Assembly: GCF_027887165.1 (NCBI RefSeq)
Contig: NC_077231.1
Location: forward strand, 125,377,987 to 125,441,986
Direction of reading: 5' to 3'
Length of the DNA stretch: 64,000 nucleotides
Source: Monodelphis domestica
Taxonomy: Eukaryota; Chordata; Mammalia; Didelphimorphia; Didelphidae
A model generated the notes under the pieces. That model was not told the DNA's origin. It did no database searches and saw nothing but the letters and a program-made list of their open reading frames with translations. Shown one piece after another: positions 36,334-46,036 of the stretch; position 1 is the first letter of the stretch; each line of letters begins with the position of its first letter. The position numbers were made by a program, and so were the translations under genes.

Positions 36334-36394
36334 CTGCCTTTGTGGGCTGCCAAAATAAGGTGACCATAAGCAGAGGAAAAAAGTGATGATACAT
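36334..36394 (-). CDS. F-type lectin exon 1: start codon and signal peptide
   Basis: This 61-base coding exon starts with ATG and encodes MYHHFFPLLMVTLFWQPTKA, then donates one base (G) to the next codon. The hydrophobic core FFPLLMVTLFW followed by a polar stretch ending in TKA is a classic secretory signal peptide, with cleavage most likely after the Ala. The splice donor at its left end is CAG|GTAAGT, a perfect consensus. The phase-1 junction completes an Asp codon with the next exon. The start was chosen because it is the first ATG after the TATA-like motif and directly precedes the hydrophobic core. The product should enter the secretory pathway, as expected for vertebrate F-type lectins, which are mostly plasma or egg proteins. 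Confidence 0.8.
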
Positions 36395-36436
36395 AGCTGG
36401 CTTGTCATCTAGTACCACTATAGACCTTCCACTCTG

Positions 36437-36443
36437 TTTATAT
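36437..36443 (-). promoter_or_regulatory. Possible TATA box of the lectin gene
   Basis: The minus strand reads ATATAAA about 43 bases upstream of the lectin start codon at 36394. With usual TATA spacing, transcription would begin near 36410 and the 5' UTR would be very short (about 15-20 bases). No CpG island is present, which fits a tissue-restricted gene. This is a motif match only. Confidence 0.4.
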
Positions 36444-36729
36444 GTTGAGGGAAAGATTTTTTTTTAAACATTACTGAAGTAAACACCAGAGATTATGAGG
36501 AGTGCTTTAACCATTCAGGTAGTAAGATATCTTCCAATCAGAATTACTAGAAGAACAGTATCTGACCATATGATCTTATCACAGATTCTTAAATGTTATT
36601 TTCATCTACAGGCCATTTAACTGGAGCAAACTATTCCAGGAACTCCTGGCAAAAATCCCTCAGTAGAATTAATGAGAAGTATCGTCCTGCATTGGATGAG
36701 ACTTTAATTGAAAATCCCAATCTATTATT

Positions 36730-36937
36730 ATTATTATTTAAACCCTTACCTTCCATCTTGGAGTCAATACTGTGTATTGGCGCCAAGGCAGAAGAATGGT
36801 AAGGGCTAGGCAATGGGGGTCAAGTGACTTGCCCAGGGTCACACAGCTGGGAAGTGTCTGAGGTCAGATTTGAACCTAGGACCTTCCATCTCTAGGCCTG
36901 GCTCTCAATCCACTGAGCTACCCAGCTGCCTCTATCT
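36730..36937 (-). repeat. tRNA-derived marsupial SINE, full length
   Basis: Intact ends, with target duplication CAATCTATTATT at 36718-36729 and 36938-36949. It lies 0.3 kb upstream of the lectin start and 70 bases from the retroviral LTR. Confidence 0.92.
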
Positions 36938-37005
36938 CAATCTATTATTGAGGAAAATCATAACCAACTGCCAGAAATAAAAGAGAAGGCATATTACCAA
37001 CATTG

Positions 37006-37645
37006 TGTAGGGGTTAAAATTAGGAGCTTGACAAATATAGGAGAGCAGTTTAACAAATTTTTGTTTTAATTGAGAAAAATAGCAAAGATGGAAAGATAGG
37101 AAAGAGAGAAAGATATTTAACAATCTATCCTAGTAATACCTAAAAACTACCTAAATCTTCTTATATCAACCTATAAACTACCTAAAAACTGTTGTTTGAG
37201 AGAGACTCACTAATAACTCTTCAGCCTAGGTAACCAGGTTGAAGCTACACTATGTAGTGTAGCTTCAACCTGGTTACCTAGGTAACTATATATATATATA
37301 TATATATATAAATATATATAAATACATATATTCTAAGTAATTCACTAAACAGTGGACAGCTACCAACCCACACACTCTCCTTCAATCAGATTTTATAGCA
37401 GTCAACTGTCACCATCAACTGCCAGCAGCACCCTGCCCTCAGGAAACCTTAGAGCAAAAGCCCCTTCTCACATTTCATATTTCCGTTTATCTCTCACTCT
37501 CCAACTGTCATTCTTACATCACTTCCTCTATGAGAGCAGTTTCTATTTCCTTTAACTGTGGGTTGGTATCCATGGACACAGAACCTATTATCTTTTCCAG
37601 CCAGCTTTTTCCCCAGTTAAGTTAGAGCAAAGGATTAATAATTCC
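37006..37645 (-). repeat. Proviral 3' LTR
   Basis: It is similar throughout to 45190-45790 (shared ATTAGGAGCTTGACAAA, GAGAGACTCACTAATAACTC-like block and CTCTCCAACTGTCATTCTTA). On the plus strand it begins TGTAGGGG, i.e. the LTR ends ...CCCCTACA. Compared with the other LTR it carries an extra perfect hairpin at 37225-37282 and a (TA)n run at about 37287-37310. The inner boundary near 37645 is approximate. Confidence 0.87.
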
Positions 37646-38329
37646 CTTTTATGTATCCCCCTGTGACCCTTTGGGAGAAGCTAGTCTCCCAATGGATCAG
37701 GCAAACCTATATCTTATACTTATCCTCATATTCTCTACTCAAAGTTGCCTACAATATTATCCTTTCTAACAGAAAACTATGAAAATACAAGGAACAGAGG
37801 GAAATAAAAGAGAAAATAAAGAAAGCAAAACCTGTCTTAGATTTTAAAAATTACAAATAATACAATTACAACGACAGCTAATACAATTACAAATAACAAT
37901 CCTGACTACAGCCCATGGGCATAAGAATCTGAAGATATCACCTCAATTTCAACAAATACCACATAAAAATTTTACAATTATTATAAAATATTATGTATAA
38001 AAACATACAAGCTGTATAAAAATATACAATCCTGCTGAGGCAGGTGTTGACCAACACTTATAAAACTTTGTAACACATCATTTAATTAGTTTACTTTTCT
38101 CTATAGTCCTATGAAAGTATAATAAAAATAACCCTTTGTAAACAGAATACATTCCAGAACACAAAATACAAATTCTATAATATAATATAAATTATACACT
38201 TACCCATTGGCTTTTACTCATTGTATTTCAAAATCAAAACAATTACTGATACTGGTATCAGGTGCTTCAAGTACAATAAAATCAAATATATCCTATTGAA
38301 AAAAAATAAATTCAGAAGTTTCATGTCAG

Positions 38330-39475
38330 TGAAAATAGTGTCCAGTTGTCTTCAATGCATGTGATAGAATTCAGTCAATCAGTTTCAATGGAAGGTACTT
38401 GTTTCACATCTGAACAATGTATCCAAGAGGTCTTTTCTCCAACTTTTATAGCTGCTGGGGTGATTGACAGTACTTGAAATGGGCTTTCCCAGGCAGGCTG
38501 AGTTGTTTCTGTGCCCTGGAAATTCTTTATATATACTTTGTCTCCTGGGTTTAGATCATGAAGGGAAAGTCTATATATCCTGTCTGTACAAAGGCTCTGG
38601 ATTCCTGAAGTTCTTGTATTTTTATTTGCAAATCTTGTATATAGGAAGCAATAGAAATACCTTTAGTCTGCATAGGCAGATGGCCAAAAAGCATCTCAAA
38701 TGGTGAGATGTGTAGATTTCCCCTGGGCCTGTGTAAGAGGTAAAATAAAGCTAGAGGGAGAGCCTCAGACAATTTTAAATGACTCTCAGTACAGTTTTTC
38801 TATCATTGTCTTAAGTTCCCTGTTCATTCTTTTAACTTGGTCTGAGCTCTGGGCATGATGTGGTGCATGAAATTTGGAGTGATTCCTAAACAAGAATAAA
38901 TTTGAGGTAAAACCAAGTCAGTAAAATGAGTTCCCCTGTCTGAATCAATCCATGCTGGCAGGTCAAAATGAGGTATAATTTCTTTTAAGAGTACCTTGAC
39001 AACAAAAGCCACCATAGCTCATGTGGTAGGAAATGCTTCTGGCCATCTGGTCAGCTGATCTACTATGACTAGACAAAACTTATAATGTCCAGACTTTGGA
39101 ATTGTAATAAAATCAACTTGTAGATATTCAAAAGGCGTGTAAGCCAGAGGACATCCACCAAAAGCTTTTCCATGAAAAGCATGCTGGTTATATGCTAGAC
39201 AGGTGGGGCAGGCTGCACATACTTTAGAGGCAATGGTAGTTATACCAGGGGCTATCCATACTTTTTTTTAAACCCTTACCTTCCACCTTGGAGTCAATAC
39301 TGTGTATTGGCTTCAAGGGGGAAGAGTGGTAAGGGCTAGGCAATGGCGGTGAAGTGACTTGCCCAGGATCACACAGCTGGGAAGTGTCTGAGGCCAGATT
39401 TGAACCTAGGACCTCCCATCTCTAGGCCTGGCTCTCAATCCACTGAGCTACCCAGCTGCTCCTATCCATACTTTT
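38330..39475 (-). pseudogene. Retroviral integrase remnant (interrupted by SINE)
   Basis: The minus strand holds the zinc-binding Cys pair (CAACPTC), the first catalytic Asp region (LQVDFITIP), the second (WIDSDRGTHFT), and the C-terminal segment with PFEMLFGHLP. There are stops near 39020 and 38775, and a SINE insertion splits the N-terminal zinc domain. The order matches gammaretroviral integrases. Confidence 0.82.
39267..39461 (-). repeat. tRNA-derived SINE inserted in retroviral pol
   Basis: Full-length antisense copy with target duplication CTATCCATACTTTTT at 39252-39266 and 39462-39476. It is therefore younger than the provirus. Confidence 0.92.
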
Positions 39476-39477
39476 TA

Positions 39478-40350
39478 AAACAGAGTCTACTTGGGTTCCA
39501 AAATCACTGTTTTTATGAATTGATTGACATATTTGATGATAAAAATTTTGAGGGAGTAGGGGTTTTCCTTCAGATGATACCCATACTCCATTAATCTGTT
39601 TTGCTTTGAATTTTTGTTTCCATTTTTGTACTTCCTTTACATTATAAGAAAGGGATAAATTTGATTCATTAATAGTTGCCAAAGGTAAAATTAGTTCAGG
39701 CCCTTCTAAAGCAGCAAGTTTTGTGGCAGTATCTGCCTGGTGGTTTCCTCTAGAGACAGGGACAGTTTGTACCAATTTCTAACTCCAACCCTAACCCTAA
39801 CCTTAACCCTAACCTGAAACCTAACCCTAACCCTAAATTCGTGCTGATTTCTAACCCTAAATTTGTGCTGATTTCTAACCCTAACCCTAACACTAACCCT
39901 AACCCTAACTCTAACCCTAACCCTAAATGAACAACAGCCTGTGTTCTATGACTTAACAACAAGGCTTCAACTTCATCAGGGCACATTATAGTTAGTGGGC
40001 ATCCCAATACTAAATCAGCAGATTTAGTTACTAGCAAAGCTGTGGCAGCTATGCCTCAAAGAAATGGTGGTGCTCCTGAAGTTATTGGGTCCAGCTGGGC
40101 TGAATAATAAGCAATTGGATGTTGAACAGTCCCAAAGTTTGATTTAACACACCTGAAGCTACCTGTCTCCATTTGTGTACATGTAAAGTGAATGGTTTGT
40201 TTTAATCTGGGATGCCTAGAGCAGGGGCAGACAGGATAGCCTGTTTTAATTTAGAAAGAACTGATAGGTGTTCTGCATCTAACCTAATTGGTCAGTGACT
40301 AAGTCTCTTGTAAATGCAACAAGGGGTTTAATAATTTCCCCATAGCAAGG
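39478..40350 (-). pseudogene. Retroviral RNase H remnant
   Basis: The minus-strand frame 39478-39775 contains the NHQADTATKLAAL end motif of RNase H, then the linker to integrase (LSLSYNVKEVQKW). The upstream part (39937-40350) is fragmentary. Telomere-like repeats separate the two. The domain is disrupted and non-functional. Confidence 0.7.
39780..39930. repeat. Interstitial telomere-like repeat (CCCTAA)n
   Basis: About 150 bases are built mainly from AACCCT units with single-base variants (CCTTAA, CACTAA, CTCTAA). Two insertions of a GTGCTGATTTCT-like block break the array. Both sides are retroviral pol, so the array arose or landed after integration. Confidence 0.93.
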
Positions 40351-40356
40351 GATCTA

Positions 40357-40734
40357 CTACCTACAAAATCCCATTGTTCTCAAAATTGCTCTCAACTGTT
40401 TCTTGGTGAAGAGAGTGCTCAATTTCTGAATATCTTTGACATGCTTTGGGGAAATGAAGCAGGCACCATCAGTTAAAATAAACCCAAAATATTCAATTTT
40501 GAAGAGATACCACTGAACCTTTTCCTTTGTGTCCTCTCTTATATAGTTCCAAAAGGAGATGTTTATTATCTTCTTGGCATTCTGTGGTAAGAGCAAATCA
40601 TTTACAAAATGTATCAAAAGGCTCTCCTTAAACTCCAAATTTGCTAAATCTTGTCTTAAAATCTGTGAGAATTATGTGGGACTTTCCACACACCCCTGAG
40701 GCAAATTATACCATGTCAATACCATGTCACCTTT
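40357..40734 (-). pseudogene. Retroviral reverse transcriptase, C-terminal part
   Basis: The frame reads NLPQG, then the polymerase box with FVNDLLL in place of the family YVDD (first catalytic Asp of the pair replaced by Asn), then EYFGFILTDGACFISP. In-frame stops lie near 40735 and 40665. It is the continuation of 42597-43418 across the L1 insertion. Confidence 0.8.
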
Positions 40735-40745
40735 CTAGGTGAAGG

Positions 40746-42596
40746 TGGGGGTGGAGTCAAGATGGCAGCTTAGAGGCAGTGAAAGTTCAGACCTCTGAAA
40801 ACCCTTCCTTACCGATTACAAACTAAATGCTCCTAGGGAACTGAAAATCAAACCTAACAACAAGACAGAGCAAAGGAACCCTCCTGCTGGACTCAACTTA
40901 AAAGGTACATTCCTCAAAAGTTTGAAATAGAGAACATTCAGGTTTAAGGGGAAGGAAGAATGAAGGTCCCAGGACTCCTCTCCCACCTAGAGCACTAAGC
41001 CTCCAGCAGCAGCTGGAACCTCTGGATATTCAAGGGTGCTGGTCTGCAGGAAATAACTTTCAGGCAAAGCTGTGCCTGGCTCAAAGCGTTGAACATAGGT
41101 GGTGGGGAAGCAGTTGGAGAAGAAGCTCAGAGCGCAGAGTGGGCAGCCTAGTTGCAGCAGTGGAGACACTCCATATGCCCTCCCCCCCTTTCCTGAGGTT
41201 TTGGCCTCAGGGCACATCCAGCTCAACCCAGTTGGACTTAATCCCATCAAAGCTTTCAGATGGCAGGGAATCCCAAGCTCCAACACCACTCCCCCACAGA
41301 TTGCACTGAGAGATTTGCTGACTAAGCAAATCTCTTAGGGAATTCTTCCCAAGGTGGAAGGCTGACAGAAAAGCCCCAAACTTCAGATCCAACAAAAAAA
41401 TGAAGGAGAAAGAGTGCAGGCAACTGCAGGGAGTAAAAAAGGGGTAAATATGAGCAAACAACAGAAAAAGAAAAAAGAAATTACAATCGACAGCTTCTAT
41501 ACAGGCAATGAGCAAAGAGCAAATGGAACAGGGAAGGATGAGTGAACACCAAGCAAAAAAAAAAACAAAAACAAAAACAAAAGAACAGAAACCCCAGCAA
41601 ATTGGATACAGGCTTTGGAAAAACTCAAAATACAATTCAAAACACAATTAAGAGAGGCTGAAGACAACTGGGAAAACAACTTAAAAAGCAAGACAAGTCA
41701 TCTGGAAGCAAAAAAAGGTGTCTTGAAAGCCAAAATTAATCAGCTTGAAAATGAGGCAAAGGAGATGAAAGATGACCTCCAAAGAAAATCAGACCAGAAG
41801 GAGGAGGATAACCAAAAAGTCAGGAATGAAATCCAGTCTTTAAAATCCAGAATACAACAACTAGAAACAAGTGACTTCACAAGGGAGTAGGAAACTATAA
41901 AACAAAATCAAAAGAGTGAAAAAATTGAGGAAAATCTGAATCACCTCATTCACAAAACTGAAGATTTAGAAAATCATTCCAGGAGAGACAACTTAAGAAT
42001 CATTGTTCTACTGGAGGTCCATGACAAAAGAAAAAGCCTGTACATCATACTACAGGAAATTATCCAAGAAAACTTCCCCAATATTCTAGAACAAGAGGGA
42101 AAAGTGGAGATTGAAAGAATCCAGAGATCACCTCCTGTACTTAATCCCCAACTGACAACACCCAGGAATGTTATAGCCAAATTCAAGAACTATCAGACCA
42201 AGGAAAAAATATTACAAGTTGCTAAGAAGAAGTCATTCAGATACCATGGAACCACAGTAAGGAAAACACAGAATCTGGCTGCATCTACACTGAAGGACCA
42301 AAAGACATGGAATATGATATTCTGGAAGGCAAGGGAACTAGGTCTACAACCAAGAATCGACTACCCAGCAAAACTGACTATATTCTTACAGGGGAAAGTA
42401 TGGTCATTTAAAAAAATAGAAGCATTCCAAGGATTTGTAAAGAAAAGCCCATACCTGAACAGAAAATTTGATGCCTGCACACAGAACTCAAGAGAATCAT
42501 CAAAAGGTAATTAAGAAAGAGGGAAAAAGAAAAACAAAGCCAAAAAACAAAAAATCTTTTTTTAAGAAACCCAATAATTTAAAATGGTATCTATCT
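40746..42596 (+). mobile_element. 3'-truncated L1 (5' UTR plus ORF1 only)
   Basis: The insert begins at an L1 promoter-like TGGGGGTGGAGTCAAGATGG and stops shortly after ORF1. ORF2, 3' UTR and poly(A) are missing. An 11-base target duplication CTAGGTGAAGG lies at 40735-40745 and 42597-42607, exactly dividing the retroviral RT frame. The internal right end (TAAAATGGTATCTATCTCTA) corresponds to post-ORF1 L1 sequence seen at 8686-8700. Having a full 5' end but no 3' end is the reverse of normal L1 truncation. Confidence 0.85.
41450..42514 (+). pseudogene. L1 ORF1 (RNA-binding chaperone), nearly intact
   Basis: ORF1 starts near 41450 (MSKQQKKKKE), is broken by a stop and an A-run, then is open in one frame from 41615 to 42514 except for one TAG at 41888-41890. 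Features in order are a heptad-rich coiled coil (about 41615-41960), the RRM-like segment with NHSRRDNLRIIV, and the C-terminal domain with RYHGTTVRKT and RELGLQPRIDYPAKL. The reading frame after the single stop is uninterrupted, so the copy is fairly young. Confidence 0.82.
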
Positions 42597-43418
42597 CTAG
42601 GTGAAGGCAAATATATTTCGGGAATCATCATGAATGAGTAGTGAGAAAAACGCAGAACACAAATCTACTACTGTAAAAGGAATCGAGGAAATAATTGTGG
42701 ATGGACTTGAAATCACAGGGTGTCTTTTGATCACATGATTATACCCCTTAAATCTTGTATAAATTGAGACAGGTTTTCCATTTTCATCTAGTTTCAACTT
42801 TTTTTTAACAGACAAGATAGATGTATTGTATTCTGATTTGCATGGAATTATTATTTTCTGTTCAATTAAAGAATTTATCACTGGGGCAATTCCCTTGATT
42901 GCCTCTTTTGATAGGGGATACTGAGGAATAGAAGGAAATGGGTCACCTTTTGCCTTAATTTGAATAGGAATAGCTGATTTAAGTAGGCCTACATTGGAAG
43001 AAGTTCTGGCCCAGAGAAATTCAGGTATATCAGTTGGTATTTCAAAGGTGGGAGGTTTGTCTACCTCCTGACTATCCATGAGAAGTACAGGGAAAAAATT
43101 TAAAGATTCCTCAGGCAATTTTAGTGTCATAGTGCCATCTTGAGAACAGGTTATTGTGGCTCTTAGTTTACACAAAAGGTCTCTCTCTAACAAATTTATA
43201 GGACAGTTAGGCATTAGAAGGAAAGAATGTTCCACTGATAGAGGTCCCACAGACACCATTTGAGGTGAAAGCTTTGGGACCTTCAGAAGTGGTCCTGACA
43301 CCCCTATTAGTTTTACAGAATCAATGGAATCACAACCAGAACCAGGTGTACTCATTAACAGCAATCTAGAGGTGTTAGTATCTAAAAGACAATCATAATA
43401 AGTTTTTCTGCCTTTCAA
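42597..43418 (-). pseudogene. Retroviral protease and N-terminal RT remnant
   Basis: A 273-codon open stretch starts in protease. The catalytic motif reads LLDTNTSRLLL, so the usual DTG is DTN, and the later motif is NLLERDLL. It runs into RT with QYPLSKEAIKGIAPVI, IIPCKSEYNTSI and the catalytic-box segment FTVVDLCSAFFSL. It ends at the L1 insertion site. Replacement of the protease Gly would impair the enzyme. Confidence 0.85.
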
Positions 43419-43471
43419 AATTACATGTGGTTCATTACTATTTGGGGGAGAATGGTTGGGGATAACTAGTA

Positions 43472-45064
43472 TTAAAATATCAGTGTCTTAGAAATCAAAG
43501 ATTTCATTTTCTGATTCCAGAGTCCTTTTTCCTCACTCAGACCTTCATAAAGGTCCCTGGCCATTTCTCTGAGGTTCCTCTTGTTGAGGGGGATTTCCAT
43601 TCTGAATGTTGTGTGGATGAGCCATATTTTGGATATATTGTTGTAACATTTCATTTTCTTCATTCAGATTGTTATTTCTAAATGAATTTCTATTATTATT
43701 ATTATTGTTTATATGTATTTCTAGAATAGTTGTTGTCATTTCTAGAATAGTTGTTGTTCCTAAAGTTTCCATTATTTCTGAACACCTGATTCCAGCTTCT
43801 ACATTTTAACATTAAGTGACCCCTTTTTCCACATAAATAACACATGGGTATCTGATTTGTAGATTATCTCAAAGGGGCCATGACCACCCCATATTTTAAT
43901 TTTTCTCCTTAATACTTTTGTTTCTTTTCTCAATGCATCCACAAAGTCACTGTCATCTTCACCTCCCTTTTCATGGCCATTATATATACATACTGCCACT
44001 TTCCTTAATTCCTCAAGGTCCATATTAGTTCAATTTGGATAGTGGGTTTTAAAATAGTCCTTGATGACCCTGCAACAGTTTTTCACAAACTGCCTTCTTA
44101 TCTGTCTGACAATCCTTTCTCTGGTCAGATCCAGAGCTATACATCTACCTCCCAGCTCAACAAGTCTGTCCATGAACTGGGAAGAATTTTCACCATTTTT
44201 TTGGTCTGAGATCTTCAAATATTGTTCAGGAACTAGGTCTGTCATAACATGCTTTCATGGCTATTAGTAATGCCTCCCTAGCCTGACACAGTGTTATGTA
44301 ATCACTTTCATTATTCCCATTCCATTGTGGGTCTTGCCAGGGCCAATGAAATGCTCCCCTTCCCTGAGTCTGATTGGCAATAGAGATGATCTTATTTTTC
44401 TCCCTTTCTGTTAAAAATGCCTGTAATAAATTTTCAAAGTTAATCCAAGTGGAGTCATATGTTTGAAAAATATTCTCTAGCTTTTTGATAACTGCTATAA
44501 GCTCAACCTCAAAAGAAGGGATATGCTGCTTAAATTTCTCAATATCTTGAGGGGTGAAGCATGTTTGATGTCTTACAGAAACTAATTCTTCTTTATGATT
44601 AAAGGTGGGTACTTCTCTTAAGGGGAATAGAACTGTAGCTAGATTATTTCTTGTTTTTTTCTCTTGGTTCCTTGCTTGAGTTGTCAAGGAGTAGGTGAAA
44701 GGAGTAGTAGTAGTAGGAACGAAAGAGAGACAGGTTGGGTAGAGTGAGGTAGTTTTGGTAAATTGAGAGATAATTTGAACTACTTAGCTACTTGAGATGT
44801 AATTTTCAAGTTATTCTATCTGAGTCTCAATTAAGCAATCTTTCCATTGTTTTTTTCTTGTTGGAGAGAAATAGGTAAACTATTTTGTAAATTTTGTAAA
44901 TTTGTAAGGATCCTATCAGAATGAATAATCCCAGAAATAGTAATAACCAGAGATAAACTAAAATTGTGAGCTGTACCAGCTTGAAAGCTCTCCAGGAGCA
45001 GAAGTTGTTTGAGATAGGCCGGAAACTGCTCCTTCACAGCATGTGCCATGATCTCTAGCCCCAT
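43472..45064 (-). pseudogene. Retroviral gag remnant
   Basis: Three to four overlapping minus-strand frames make up gag. The N-terminal matrix-like piece is at 44831-45064 (starts MGLEIMAH). The capsid is at 44030-44687 (FTPQDIEKFKQHIPSF, QNGENSSQFMDRLVEL-like). The nucleocapsid at about 43800-43850 has an intact zinc knuckle CYLCGKRGHLMLKC, and an Asn-repeat tail lies at 43680-43740. Frameshifts and stops separate the pieces. Confidence 0.82.
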
Positions 45065-45189
45065 ACTGAATTGCCTATATATTCTTAAAAATCCTAACTC
45101 CAGCAGGAATAGTTTAATAATAAGTGAGGAAAATATTCAGAACAGAATATTAAAAGATTAATCAAACTCTTACCTGGCTTGCTAAGAAA

Positions 45190-45790
45190 TGTAGGGGTTA
45201 AAATTAGGAGCTTGACAAAGATAGAAGAGCAGTTTATCAAAATTTTGTTTTAATTGAGAAAAAATAGTAAAGATGGAAAGATAGGAAAGAGAGAAAGAGA
45301 TATTTAACTATATCCCTAGTACTACCTAAAACTACTTAAATCTTATATAACCTATAAACTACCTAAAAACTGTCATTTGAGAGAGTCTCACTAATAACTC
45401 TTCAGCCTAGTTAATCAGGCCTAGTTAATCTAAAGATATAGATATATTCTAACTAACTCACTAAACAATTGGACATCTACCAACCCACATATTCTCCTTC
45501 AATTGGATTTTACAGCATCCAGCTGTCACCAGCAAGTGTCAGCAGCACTCTGTCCTCAGGAAACCTTAGAGCAAAAGTCCCTTCTCAAACTTCATACTTC
45601 TGTTTATCTCTCACTCTCCAACTGTCATTCTTACATCACTTCCTCTCTGAGAGCAGTTTCTATTTCCTTTAACTGTGGGTTGGTCTCCATGGTAACAGAG
45701 CCTCTTATCTTTGGGCCTGCCTCTCTGTCCACTGAGCCAGCCAGTTCTTTCCCCAATTAAGTTAGAGAAAGGAAAGGAATATTACTAACA
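45190..45790 (-). repeat. Proviral 5' LTR
   Basis: A 601-base copy matches 37006-37645. On the minus strand it starts TGTTAGTAATATT and ends TAACCCCTACA. It lacks the hairpin found in the other LTR and has CTAGTTAATCAGGCCTAG at that position instead. Confidence 0.87.
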
Positions 45791-45807
45791 TTGGTAGGGT
45801 AAGATAG

Positions 45808-46036
45808 TGGTGTCAAATTTAGGTAGAAATGGAGGGACCACTAAACTGAACATAAGGATCACTGTGGGTCACATATGGACTTAAAATACATATTAGCATC
45901 ATCAATTTTTTATTGTTTTTGTTCTATTCTCTTTTGACCTGGATTCTGTTGTATTTTTATTCCTTTTGACATTTTCCAATTACATTTTAATTTGGTTCAG
46001 GCTACACTGGACAACTGGAGTGGTATTTGAGACTAG
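45808..46036. mobile_element. hAT-like MITE (probable)
   Basis: It begins GTGTCAAATTTAGG and ends GGTATTTGAGAC, an imperfect inverted repeat. The internal sequence (GGATCACTGTGGGTCACATA, CAATTACATTTTAATTTGGT) resembles decayed non-autonomous hAT elements of mammals. The target duplication is unclear. Confidence 0.5.

Larger units (their letters stand above)
1..36394 (-). other. Span of the F-type lectin gene (5 exons visible, continues left)
   Basis: The gene is transcribed leftwards and contains exons at 36394-36334, 32040-31912, 17064-16797, 15394-15108 and 6095-5810. Splice phases run 1,1,2,1,2 and every junction joins in frame. The encoded protein begins with a signal peptide, followed by a 43-residue linker, one complete F-type lectin domain of about 140 residues, a Ser/Asp-rich spacer of about 50 residues, and the first two thirds of a second lectin domain. 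The introns are about 4.3, 14.8, 1.4 and 9.0 kb and full of repeats. The missing second half of domain 2 is expected on the minus strand to the left of this window. All five exons are open and their splice sites intact, so this looks like a working gene and not a pseudogene; transcription has not been shown. Confidence 0.85.
37006..45790 (-). mobile_element. Endogenous gammaretrovirus-like provirus, defective
   Basis: The provirus runs right to left: LTR (45190-45790), gag, protease, RT, RNase H, integrase, LTR (37006-about 37645). Its class is inferred from the capsid-like segment, a single zinc knuckle, and the gag/pro/pol order with an MLV-like integrase C-terminus. It is heavily broken by stops and frameshifts. 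It was later interrupted by a 3'-truncated L1 (40746-42596), a SINE (39267-39461) and telomere-like repeats (about 39780-39930). No env is recognisable in the 0.7 kb between integrase and the 3' LTR. It cannot produce virus. Confidence 0.9.

Noticed and set aside
39750..40037. Open frame coding a Leu-Gly repeat protein
   Set aside because: It is a translation of the telomere-like CCCTAA array, not a gene.
41207..41647. 146-codon minus-strand open frame
   Set aside because: It is the antisense shadow of L1 5' UTR and ORF1 A-rich sequence.
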